DNA of 64,000 nucleotides from Gracilaria gracilis (Eukaryota > Rhodophyta > Florideophyceae > Gracilariales > Gracilariaceae), in assembly GCA_030374805.1 (NCBI GenBank), contig JARGSG010000081.1, forward strand, positions 186,001-250,000. Direction: 5' to 3'. The notes under the pieces are model-generated. The model saw only the letters and a program-made list of their open reading frames with translations. It was not told the DNA's origin and made no database searches. How positions within the stretch are numbered: position 1 is the first letter of the stretch; every line of letters begins with the position of its first letter. Shown piece after piece: positions 45,409 through 55,322 of the stretch. The translations under genes were made by a program, and so were the position numbers.

Positions 45409-46128
45409 ATGTGCACTTCAGAAGTCTCACATCGAGAAGTCATATGTAAAGTGTGCGTTAATGGCCATGCACCCCAGGCAAGAAGGCTTCGTTCCGCGGC
45501 GTTCTGTCTCACCTGTCAGTCAGATTTGAAAAAGAGCAACAGAAAGTTCTGGTTCTTGAAGCCCTCGTCAGTGCTGACGGCGTGTGGTCGAGCTGCAGAT
45601 TGTTTTCAGGCAATGATGAGTGGTTGCATATGCGCAAAAGAATCATTATCAAAACCTCGTTCCGCACAAACTGTTCATGATTACTACCATGGTCACATGT
45701 TCATAGGACAGCACGCTGAACGTTTGCAACAGTGGAGTTCAGAAACGAATGAGCTTTTCATATTAGTATCTTTGTCTCCTGACGGTTTTGAGTGTGCGAA
45801 AAACCGGAGGGGTGAACCCATCTTATCCTCGCCAGTTGTGTGCCCAATTCTGAATTATGAGCCGGAACAGCGAAGTAAGGCTTCCAACTGCATCATCAAC
45901 GCAGTGATACCCTCTTCGCATGACCCAGAGTACTTCGATACATTCAAGAGCGAGCTTATATCTGATTTAAAGTGCATGGAAGAAGGTTGTGCAGTATCTT
46001 GTTATGAAGGAAAGATAAGGGCTGAACGCTGTATGGATGGTTGGGAAGATGAAGAATCTAGTGGGGGACGGGTTGTTGAGATGGAGAATGAATTAGGTGA
46101 GAGGTTGCTGGGTGTGTGGAAGCGGTGA
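45409..46128 (+). pseudogene. tnp2-like transposase fragment fused to satellite edge
   Basis: An open frame of 239 codons; a TAG separates it from readable text just upstream. It has Cys pairs (ICKVCVNGHAPQ, AAFCLTC) followed by LSPDGFECAKNRRGEPI, VVCPILNYEPEQRSKASNCII and FDTFKSELISDL, which mirrors the DG-F, NL.PE.R and D...F...L steps of tnp2 cores but differs strongly from the copy at 36-39 kb. The last about 30 codons are encoded by the first satellite unit (from about 46,035), so the native C-terminus is lost. It is a second, divergent CACTA-like or related DNA transposon, truncated where the satellite begins. Confidence 0.5.
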
Positions 46129-49100
46129 GTGAGTGCCTGCTGGGTGCTCCGTGGATGATGGTTTGGTTAATAGATAGAGTTGCTAAGCTCGGGCTGGATG
46201 GTGGATAAGATTGTGAACCGAGTGGGTGATGGGTTGTAGAGGTGGAAAATGAATTAGGTGAGAGGTTGCTGGGTGTGTGGATGCGGTGCGTGAGTGCCTC
46301 CTGGGTGCTCCGTGGATGATGGTTGGCTTAATAAATAGAGTTGCTAAGCCCGGGATGGATGGTCAGTAAGATGCTGAATCGAGTGGGTGACGGGTTGTAG
46401 AGATGCAGAATGAATTAGGTGAGCGGTTGCTGGGTGTGTGGAAGCGGTGAGTGAATGCCTGCTGGGTGCTCTGTGGATGATGGGTTGGTTCATAGATGGA
46501 GTGGCTGAGCACTGGGTGGATGGTTGGTAAGATGGTGAATGGAGTGGGTGGCGGGATGTGGAGATTGGGAATGAATTTGATGAGAAGTTGCTGGAGTTGT
46601 TGCAGAGGTGCGTGAGTCCTCGCTGGCCGCTCGGTGGATGATGGTTTGGTTCATAAATGGAGTGGTTGAGCGGTGGGGGGCTGGTGGACAAGAGGGGGAA
46701 TCGAGTCGGTGACCAGTTGTGGAGATGGAGAATGATTTTGATGAGAGGTTTCTGGCGTTGTTGAAGAGGTGACTGAGTGCTTCATGGGCGGTCGGTGGAT
46801 GATGGTTTGCTCAGAGAATGGAGTGGCGGAGCGCTGGGCGGGTGGTTGGCAAGATGGGGAATCAGTGGATGAGAGGTTGCAGAGATGGAGAATGATTTTG
46901 ATGAGAGGTTGCTGGCGTTGTTGAAGAGGTGACTGAGTGCCTGATGAGCGCTCTATAGATAATGTTTTGTTGAGAGAATGGAGTGGCGGGGCGCTGGGCG
47001 GGTTGTTGGCAAGATGGAGAATCAATGGGTGAGAGGTTTCGGAGATGGAGACTGGTTTTGATTGGGGGAGCGCTGGGCGGGTGGTTGGGAAGACGGGGAA
47101 TCAAGTTAATGAGAGGTTGTGGAGATGGAGAATGATTTGAAGGGAGGGTGCTAGCGTTGTTGAAGAGGTGACAGAGTGCCTGATATTCGCTCTGTGGATG
47201 ATGGTTATTTGAGAGAATGGAGTGGCGGGGCCCTGGGAGGGTGCGTGGCAAGATGTGGAATCAATGGGTTAGACGTTGTGGAGATGGAGAATGATTTTTA
47301 TCGGCGGAGCGCTGGGCGGGTGGTTGGCAAGACGGGGAATCAAGTTGCTGAAAGATTGTGGAGATGGAGAATGATTTTGATTTGCGGAGGGCTGGGTGGC
47401 TGGTTGGCAAGACGGGGAATCAAGTTGGTGAGAGGTTGTGTAGATGGAGAATGTTTTGATGAGAGGTTGCTGCCGTTGTTGAAGAGGTGACAGAATGCCT
47501 GATGTTCGCTCTGTGGATGATGGTTTGTTGAGAGAATGGAGTGGCGGGGCGCTGGGCGGGTTGTTGGCAAGATGGAGAATCAATGGGTGAGAGGTTTTGG
47601 AGATGGAGACTGGTTTTGATTTGGGGAGCGCTGGGCGGGTGGTTGGGAAGACGGGGAATCAAGTTAATGAGAGGTTGTGGAGATGGAGAATGATTTGAAG
47701 GGAGGGTGCTAGCGTTGTTGAAGAGGTGACAGAGTGCCTGATATTCGCTCTGTGGATGATGGTTATTTGAGAGAATGGAGTGGCGGGGCCCTGGGAGGGT
47801 GCGTGGCAAGATGTGGAATCAGTGGGTTAGACGTTGTGGAGATGGAGAATGATTTTTATCGGCGGAGCGCTGGGGCGGGTGGTTGGCAGGACGGGGAATC
47901 AAGTTGCTGAAAGATTGTGGAGATGGAGAATGATTTTGATTTGCGGAGGGCTGGGTGGCTGGTTGGCAAGACGGGGAATCAAGTTGGTGAGAGGTTGTGT
48001 AGATGGAGAATGATTTGATGAGAGGTTGCTGGCGTCGTTGAAGAGGTGACAGAATGCCTGATGTTCGCTCTGTGGATGATGGTTTGTTGAGAGAATGGAG
48101 TGGCGGAGCGCTGGGCGGGTGGTTTGCAAGATGGGGAATCAGTGGGTGAGAAGTTGCTCGCGTTGTTCAAGAGATGATTGAGTGCCTGATGGGTGCCCGG
48201 TGGATGATGGTTTATTGAGAGAATGAAGTGGCGGAGGCGTTGGGCGGGTGGTAGGCAAGATGGAAAATCAGTGGGTGAGAGGTTGCTGGCGTTATTGAAG
48301 AGGTGACTGAGTGCCTGATGGGCTCTCGGTGGATGATGGTTTGTTGAGAGAATGGAGTGGCGGAGCGATGGGTGGGTGGTTGGCAAGATGGAAATTCAGG
48401 GGGTGAGAGATTGTAGAGATGGAGAATGATTTTGATGAGAGATTTCTGGCGTTGTTGAAGAGGTGACTGAGTGCTTCATGGGCGGTCGGTGGATGATGGT
48501 TTGCTCAGAGAATGGAGTGGCGGAGCGCTGGGCGGGTGGTTGGCAAGACGGGGAATCAAGTTGCTGAAAGATTGTGGAGATGGAGAATGATTTTGATTTG
48601 CGGAGGGCTGGGTGGCTGGTTGGCAAGACGGGGAATCAAGTTGGTGAGAGGTTGTGTAGATGGAGAATGTTTTGATGAGAGGTTGCTGCCGTTGTTGAAG
48701 AGGTGACAGAATGCCTGATGTTCGCTCTGTGGATGATGGTTTGTTGAGAGAATGGAGTGGCGGAGCGCTGGGCGGGTGGTTTGCAAGATGGGGAATCAGT
48801 GGGTGAGAAGTTGCTCGCGTTGTTCAAGAGATGATTGAGTGCCTGATGGGTGCCCGGTGGATGATGGTTTATTGAGAGAATGAAGTGGCGGAGGCGTTGG
48901 GCGGGTGGTAGGCAAGATGGAAAATCAGTGGGTGAGAGGTTGCTGGCGTTATTGAAGAGGTGACTGAGTGCCTGATGGGCTCTCGGTGGATGATGGTTTG
49001 TTGAGAGAATGGAGTGGCGGAGCGATGGGTGGGTGGTTGGCAAGATGGAAATTCAGGGGGTGAGAGATTGTAGAGATGGAGAATGATTTTGATGAGAGAT

Positions 49101-51455
49101 TTCTGGCGTTGTTGAAGAGGTGACTGAGTGCTTCATGGGCGGTCGGTGGATGATGGTTTGCTCAGAGAATGGAGTGGCGAAGCGCTGGGCGGGTGGTTGG
49201 CAAGACGGGGAATCAAGTTGCTGAAAGATTGTGGAGATGGAGAATGATTTTGATTTGCGGAGGGCTGGGTGGCTGGTTGGCAAGACGGGGAATCAAGTTG
49301 GTGAGAGGTTGTGTAGATGGAGAATGTTTTGATGAGAGGTTGCTGCCGTTGTTGAAGAGGTGACAGAATGCCTGATGTTCGCTCTGTGGATGATGGTTTG
49401 TTGAGAGAATGGAGTGGCGGGGCGCTGGGCGGGTTGTTGGCAAGATGGAGAATCAATGGGTGAGAGGTTTTGGAGATGGAGACTGGTTTTGATTTGGGGA
49501 GCGCTGGGCGGGTGGTTGGGAAGACGGGGAATCAAGTTAATGAGAGGTTGTGGAGATGGAGAATGATTTGAAGGGAGGGTGCCAGCGTTGTTGAAGAGGT
49601 GACAGAGTGCCTGATATTCGCTCTGTGGATGATGGTTATTTGAGAGAATGGAGTGGCGGGGCCCTGGGAGGGTGCGTGGCAAGATGTGGAATCAGTGGGT
49701 TAGACGTTGTGGAGATGGAGAATGATTTTTATCGGCGGAGCGCTGGGCGGGTGGTTGGCAGGACGGGGAATCAAGTTGCTGAAAGATTGTGGAGATGGAG
49801 AATGATTTTGATTTGCGGAGGGCTGGGTGGCTGGTTGGCAAGACGGGGAATCAAGTTGGTGAGAGGTTGTGTAGATGGAGAATGATTTGATGAGAGGTTG
49901 CTGGCGTCGTTGAAGAGGTGACAGAATGCCTGATGTTCGCTCTGTGGATGATGGTTTGTTGAGAGAATGGAGTGGCGGAGCGCTGGGCGGGTGGTTTGCA
50001 AGATGGGGAATCAGTGGGTGAGAGGTTGCTCGCGTTGTTCAAGAGATGACTGAGTGCCTGATGGGTGCTCGGTGGATGATGGTTTAATGAGAGAATGGAG
50101 TGGCGGAGGCGTTGGGCGGGTGGTAGGCAAGATGGAAAATCAGTGGGTGAGAGGTTGCTGACGTTATTAAAGAGGTGACTGAGTGCCTTATGGGCTCTCG
50201 GTGGATGATGGATTGTTGAGAGAATGGAGTGGCGGAGCGCTGGGCGGGTGGTTGGCAAGATGGGAAATCAGTAGGGGAGAGGTTGTAGAGATGGAGAATG
50301 ATTTTGATGAGAGGTTGCTGGCGTTGTTGAAGAGGTGATTGAGTGCCTGATGGGCGCTCGGTGGGTGATGGCTTGTTGAGGGAATGGAGTGGCGGAGCGC
50401 TGAGCGGGTGGTTGGCAAGGTGGGGAATCAGTGGGTGAGAGGTTGTGGAGATAGAGAATGATTTTATTAGAAGTTGCTGGCGTTGTTGAAGAGGTGACAG
50501 TGTGCCTGCTAGGAGCTCAGTAGATGATGGTTTGTTGAGAGAATGGAGTGGCAGAGCGCTGGGCGAGTGGTTGGCAAGATGAGGAATCAAGTTAATGAGA
50601 GGTTGCTGGCGTTGTTGACGTGGTGACTGAATGCCTGATGGGCTCTCGGTGGATGATGGTTTGTTGATTGAATGTAGTGGCGGAGCGATGGGTGGGTGGT
50701 TGGCAAGATGGAAAATCAGGGAGTGAGAGGTTGCAGAGATGGAGAATGATTTTGATGAGAGGTTGCTGGCGTTGTTGAAGAGGTGACTTTGAGGGCCTGA
50801 TGGGCGTTCGGTGGATGATGGTTTGTTGAGAGAATAGAGTGGCGGAGCGCTGGGCGGGTGGTTGCCTAGATGCGGAATCAGTGAGTGAGAGGTTGTAGAG
50901 ATGAAGAATGGTTTTGATGAGATGTTGCTGGCGTTGTTGAAGAGGTGACTGAGTGCTTGCTCGGCGCTTGGTGGATGATGATTTGTTCAGAGAATGGAGT
51001 GGCGGAGCGCTGGGCGGGTGGTTGGCAAGATGGGGAATCAGTGGGTGAGAGGTTGTCGAGATGGAGAATGATTTTGATGAGAGGTTGCTGGCGTTGTTGA
51101 AAAGGTGACTGAGTGCCTGATGGGCGCTCGGTGGATGACGGTTTGTTGAGAGAATGGAGTGGGGGAGCGCTAGGATGGTGGTTAACAAGATGGGGAATCA
51201 GTGGGTGAGAGGTTGTAGAGATGAAGAATGATTTTGATGAGAGGTTGCTGGCGCTGTTGAAGAGCTGAGTAAGTGCCTAATGGGCGCTCGGGGGATGCTG
51301 GTTTGTTGAGAGAATGGAGTGGCGGAGCGTTGGGCGGGTGGTTGGCAAGATGGGGAATCAGTGGGGCAGAGGTTGTTGAGATAGAGAATGATTTTGATTG
51401 GCGGAAAGCTGGGCGGGCGGTTGGCAAGATGGGGAATCAGTGGGTGAGAGGTTGT
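46035..51455. repeat. satellite array, about 160-bp unit with higher-order structure (left part)
   Basis: A unit of about 160 bp recurs from 46,035 to the Ty3 insertion. Fixed words include GAGAGGTTG, GGAGATGGAGAATGATTT, GTTGTTGAAGAGGTGAC, GGATGATGGTTTGTTGAGAG, AATGGAGTGGCGGAGCGC and GGGCGGGTGGTTGGCAAGA. Units of about half length (about 80 bp, ending GACGGGGAATCAAGTT) are mixed in. A 657-bp higher-order period is exact over 47.9-49.4 kb (same frames recur at 47,899, 48,556 and 49,213), and a block of about 1.87 kb recurs (47,420 and 49,293). The first units (46.0-46.6 kb) are most diverged. The plus strand is G-rich and C-poor, so the minus strand lacks stops and shows spurious Pro/Ser/His-rich frames. 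Nucleosome-scale length suggests centromeric or heterochromatic satellite. Confidence 0.93.
51451..51455. repeat. 5-bp target-site duplication (left), GTTGT
   Basis: GTTGT directly precedes the 5' LTR and is repeated after the 3' LTR at 63062-63066. In the satellite unit this position reads GAGAGGTTGTGGAG, so the insertion split a unit. Confidence 0.9.
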
Positions 51456-52231
51456 TGTAGTGCAACGCCCTCGGAAGGGGATGTGGAGGTACTTAGTTCA
51501 TAAATCCCGTTGCACGGGAGGACTATTATATGAATAGTAATAACTATTGAGATGGAGTGGACACGTGGGACACGGTGTGAGCTGGAGAGGTTGGCCACGG
51601 CACGTGGGTAATTGCCACTGCTCGTAGGCTGATTTAGTTAGTTTATTTCTAATTATTAGTCAGCAAGCTGCACTACTTAGTGCGCCGGCGATCTTGCCGT
51701 CGCACCAGTAAAGCTCCCACAACCAGGGTTGGCTCTAGACTTTCACGCTTTCGGCAGTCATCAACTCCACCAAGGAGAGATACCCCGTAGCACACGGATC
51801 GCCTATCCACCCTGCGTCCTCTAAAGAAACCCAATATTGGGAGTGTTTACCAACTATTGTCGCGTTCGACCCTGTATAGGGAAAACACCGGCTTGTGCCG
51901 TATATTTCGCCTCTTTTCGACCACATCTTGTGGATTCCCCTTTCGCTCTTACGAGTGCGTGGATATTCCACCACTTGGTGGGTGTGTACTGCTAGCCCGT
52001 ACGCTCCTCACAACGTGGACTCGCTCCCTCTCTCGAAGACCCCAACAAACCCTCGTAGAGGTGTACCAATTCTTGTCTTGCTCTCTACGCTCCGTCGTGA
52101 CGGTCTGGCCTCGGTCTTACACCCGACTTGGTCGTGCCTTTCCAGATAGTGCTCTGTTCGCTGACTAGCCTCCAAGGAGTAAAATCCCGAACGTCTTCGT
52201 GGCTGCTTTCCCTCACGGGCATTGCACTACA
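51456..52231 (+). repeat. 5' LTR
   Basis: 776 bp, beginning TGTAGTGCAA and ending TTGCACTACA (10-bp perfect inverted ends, TG...CA). A TATTATA word at 51524-51530 is a candidate promoter element. It matches the 3' LTR along its whole length. Confidence 0.96.
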
Positions 52232-52234
52232 AAG

Positions 52235-52252
52235 TGGTCTCCCGACTTAGAA
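52235..52252 (+). other. candidate primer-binding site
   Basis: Three bases after the LTR, TGGTCTCCCGACTTAGAA begins with the TGG expected opposite a tRNA CCA end. I cannot name the tRNA. The alternative is self-priming or a decayed site. Confidence 0.5.
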
Positions 52253-52341
52253 TCGGTACACACATCTCGTGTTTGTGCTCTCATTGAGGTTCGTTTTCAC
52301 AACTTTTGGAAGCTCCCGTGTGTACGGTTAGTTGGACACCG

Positions 52342-54510
52342 ATGTCTCGGAAACCCTCGGACGCAGAGCGTGCTGTCACCCGCAGTCCCTCCCACGATGG
52401 TGGTAATGATCCCGATAATCGGTTACCGTCGAGGATACCGGTCCGTCCCGGATCCACGCTTGGTGCTAGGCCGTCCTCGTGGACGTCTAGCCAACCGGCA
52501 CGCTAGACACTTCCGTTTTCTCCGTTGATACCTCCCACTGATGGGACTGTTCCGTCTACGGCCGTTGCTCCCGCAGCTTCTGCTGCGCAGGCGACATCCG
52601 TGGCCACGGTGCAAGCCTCCCGTCGGGAGAATGTCGACACACGCCAGGGGGTAGCCCTGGAAGAGCAGGTTCGCGCTTGCGGGCTGCTCACAATTCCCTC
52701 ATGGGAGAGGTTCAGTCCCTTCGCAATGAAGTGAGGGAAGCTCCTGTGAAGGATGTCGCTGAGGATCTCCGTACTTTACTGTCGGGCGTCAACAATTTGT
52801 TGGAATGCTTAGGCGGACCCGCTGCCTTCGTAGAAGGTGTTGAAGAACGGTTCAACCGTGTTCGTGCCCGTCTGGAGACGTTGGAGCAAACCATTATAAT
52901 GGGCAGCAACACTCTGGAAGAACCGGTAGCTGCTTCACGCTGCTTTACAGCGTGACCAGCATACTGGTAAGGGTAAGAACCGCCGGAGGCGGAAGTCGAC
53001 GCCTGACGACCAAGATTCTGATTCATCGAATTCGTCGCATTCATCACCGAGTGACTCGGATAATTCGTCTTCCTCGGATTTCGAGTCGGATGGCAGCCGA
53101 CGCGGGCGTTCTTCCCGCTCGAAGCGGTCATCCGCAACCCAAGGTGCGATCCGCGCCCGTAAGAAGGGACGGAAGCACACCGGGTTGAAGGAGTTGAAGC
53201 CCACGAACCCGATGTATCGGAAGTTGTTGTCGTACCGATATCATCGGTTGGAGGATTCCTCATTGGATCGCACGGCCCGTGGCACGGGGAGGGTGAAGGA
53301 CTGCATCAAACGCATGCAACTCACGCTGCGTAACCAGAACTTCTCTGGTGAAGACCCGATCTTGGTGCTAGACTTCCTCGCCCGCTTTGTTGCGGAAGCC
53401 GACATTCTCGGAATTACGGCGTATATCGCGTTACCGTACTTTCTACGGGGAATGGCAGAAGACCAGTACAACTCTGTAAGAGGTTCTTCCCGGGCCTCCG
53501 AAGGAGGGGTGAAAAGCTGGCCGGAGGCTGTTCAGTACCTGTGGAGGTCATACGCAACGAACGATGCCATTCAGTCATCCATACTCGCTCTGCGAGACAC
53601 CCGCGAACGCCCTGGCGAGGTTGAAACCAATTATTCGGTGCGCCTCAATAAGGCTTTCCACCGCTGTGGGAATTTCTACCCCGCTGGGGAACGCTGTACG
53701 ATGTTCATCGATGGACTGGACCCGGCTATCAAGACGTTGGTGGCCCGGCGACGGGAGGATAAACCAAGGATAACTTACCTTGAGTTGGTCGAAACCGCTC
53801 GAGCGGAAGGCGACGCACTACGCACTCGCAGCCCTCAACAGAGGTCTAAGCCCGCCAAAGCGTTGATGATGGAGACTCGTTCTCCATCCTTATCGCTGAT
53901 TGCGAACGACCAACCCCCGCAGGGGTACGACAATGTGCAGCTAGCGCATGGCGACATCGCATCCATCCCAACCACGGACCTACCTTCGACGACGGAAACG
54001 ACCTCCGATACGGCACAGGATGACCCGACCCTGTACGCTGACAACCGTCGCGTGCAGTCGTCGTCAATCCCGTATGCAAACGGCAACGCCCGTTATCAAC
54101 GGCCTGAATGGAAGGATACCCGCCCTGCGGTACGATTCTCCGATGCTCGGAATAGAAGCCCGCAGACGGGATTGCTGAAGTTGATATGACATCTGTGCTA
54201 CACGCACGGTCACACGTCACCGCAATGTCTTCTCTCCCTCAGGGAGTTGGCTAAAGTAGTAATGAACTACGAAGCCCTTACTCCAGAGGAGAAGCGCGTG
54301 GTCCCGGTAGCCTCGTACTTACGGGCGAAAATGGACCTTACGCATGCTCTTCCGCCTGAGCGGCATACTCTGATGAGATCGGATAACCCCGCTCGACGAC
54401 CATTCGTTCCAAACCCCACTGCAGTGGCTAACCCCGTTTCGGGAGTTCAGGCCCTCGTGGTGGAGGCACCTGAGGTACCGCCAAAGGCCGAATGTCCTCA
54501 GCAAAACTGA
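52342..54510 (+). pseudogene. gag: Ty3 gag (copy 2)
   Basis: Starts at the ATG at 52342 (MSRKPSDAERA) and runs in one frame except for a coiled-coil section at about 52,680-52,930 (GEVQSLRNEVREA, FNRVRARLETLEQ) that lies in another frame because of two small indels. TAG at 52504 interrupts the N-terminal region. A Ser/Asp-rich then Arg/Lys-rich stretch precedes the capsid-like domain (KLLSYRYHRLEDSSLD, FLARFVAEADILG, VRLNKAFHRCG, MFIDGLDPAIKTLV). The CCHC knuckle follows (HLCYTHGHTSPQC), whose first Cys codon is TGA at 54187. Gag ends with TGA at 54508. Gag packages the RNA and forms the particle. Confidence 0.8.
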
Positions 54511-55322
54511 AGATGGGAGTCTCCCCTTCGGGAGAGGAGTCTTCAGAGTTGAGGCTGTTGACGCCCGAGGCGTCGTCGCCTCGCTCCCCGGTGAAAATCC
54601 TCTCGAGGAAAGAAGCCGCAGACGCGGACTCGGAACACTTAGGTGTCCTGCGTCGACCGTGGATACGGGTAAAGAACTACCGGATCCCGGATAGAGTCAT
54701 GGTAATGGCCAAGAGCAACTATAATGTTTACGCTGACCTTGGCCTTAACCCCCAGTTTATGATGAGAATTCTTACCGTCCTGGATTCAGGTGCAGGCCCG
54801 AACTTCGTCGTGGAATCACTATTACCCCCGCAGTTGCGGTCTCTGATCCGCTTTGTCGCGGTCCCCGAAGTCGCAGACGCGAATAATAACCCGTTGAAGA
54901 CGGTGGGAACTGTTGACTTAGTCGTACGGTTGGGTAACTTCACGGCGAAGCTCACCTTTGTTGTTTGCCGGTCTTGGGCTGCGCCAGATATACTGGGATG
55001 CGATTACTGCGACAAGTTTGTCGACGCAATCCGGCCCGGCCTCAGGCGTGTGGAACTGGACGACGGATCATCGGTACCGCTCGTCCGCCGCCCCTTGAAG
55101 AGCGCTTTGAAGAAGCACGTTCCGCTACCTGCCGCACAGGAACCGCCACCCGCATCGCGGGAATCCACGAAGATTCGCGTTGCTGCGTCGGTCTATATTC
55201 CGCCGGAAAACCAAGTAATGGTGAAGGTCAATTTCCGTCAACACGGTCTTCGAGTTATTCAGCCCTTGTCCTCGTTGTACGAGAAGTACCAACTCGCCGT
55301 GGCGAATGGTGTTTTCAAGTGA
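54492..55322 (+). CDS. Ty3 protease region (copy 2)
   Basis: The frame is in -1 relation to gag and overlaps its end by about 19 bases, as expected if pol is reached by frameshifting. The retropepsin motif VLDSGAGPNFV (catalytic Asp with Ser-Gly) and the second signature DILGCDYCDKF are intact, and the conserved strand ADANNNPLKTVG lies between. A one-base indel near 55,320 moves pol to the next frame. The aspartic protease cuts the Gag-Pol precursor. Confidence 0.85.
   Translation: MSSAKLKMGVSPSGEESSELRLLTPEASSPRSPVKILSRKEAADADSEHLGVLRRPWIRVKNYRIPDRVMVMAKSNYNVYADLGLNPQFMMRILTVLDSGAGPNFVVESLLPPQLRSLIRFVAVPEVADANNNPLKTVGTVDLVVRLGNFTAKLTFVVCRSWAAPDILGCDYCDKFVDAIRPGLRRVELDDGSSVPLVRRPLKSALKKHVPLPAAQEPPPASRESTKIRVAASVYIPPENQVMVKVNFRQHGLRVIQPLSSLYEKYQLAVANGVFK

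Noticed and set aside
46344-51427. Many Pro/Ser/His-rich minus-strand reading frames in the array
   Set aside because: The unit lacks C on the plus strand, so stops are rare on the minus strand; the unit length (about 160) is not a multiple of three, so frames rotate, and no domain is present.
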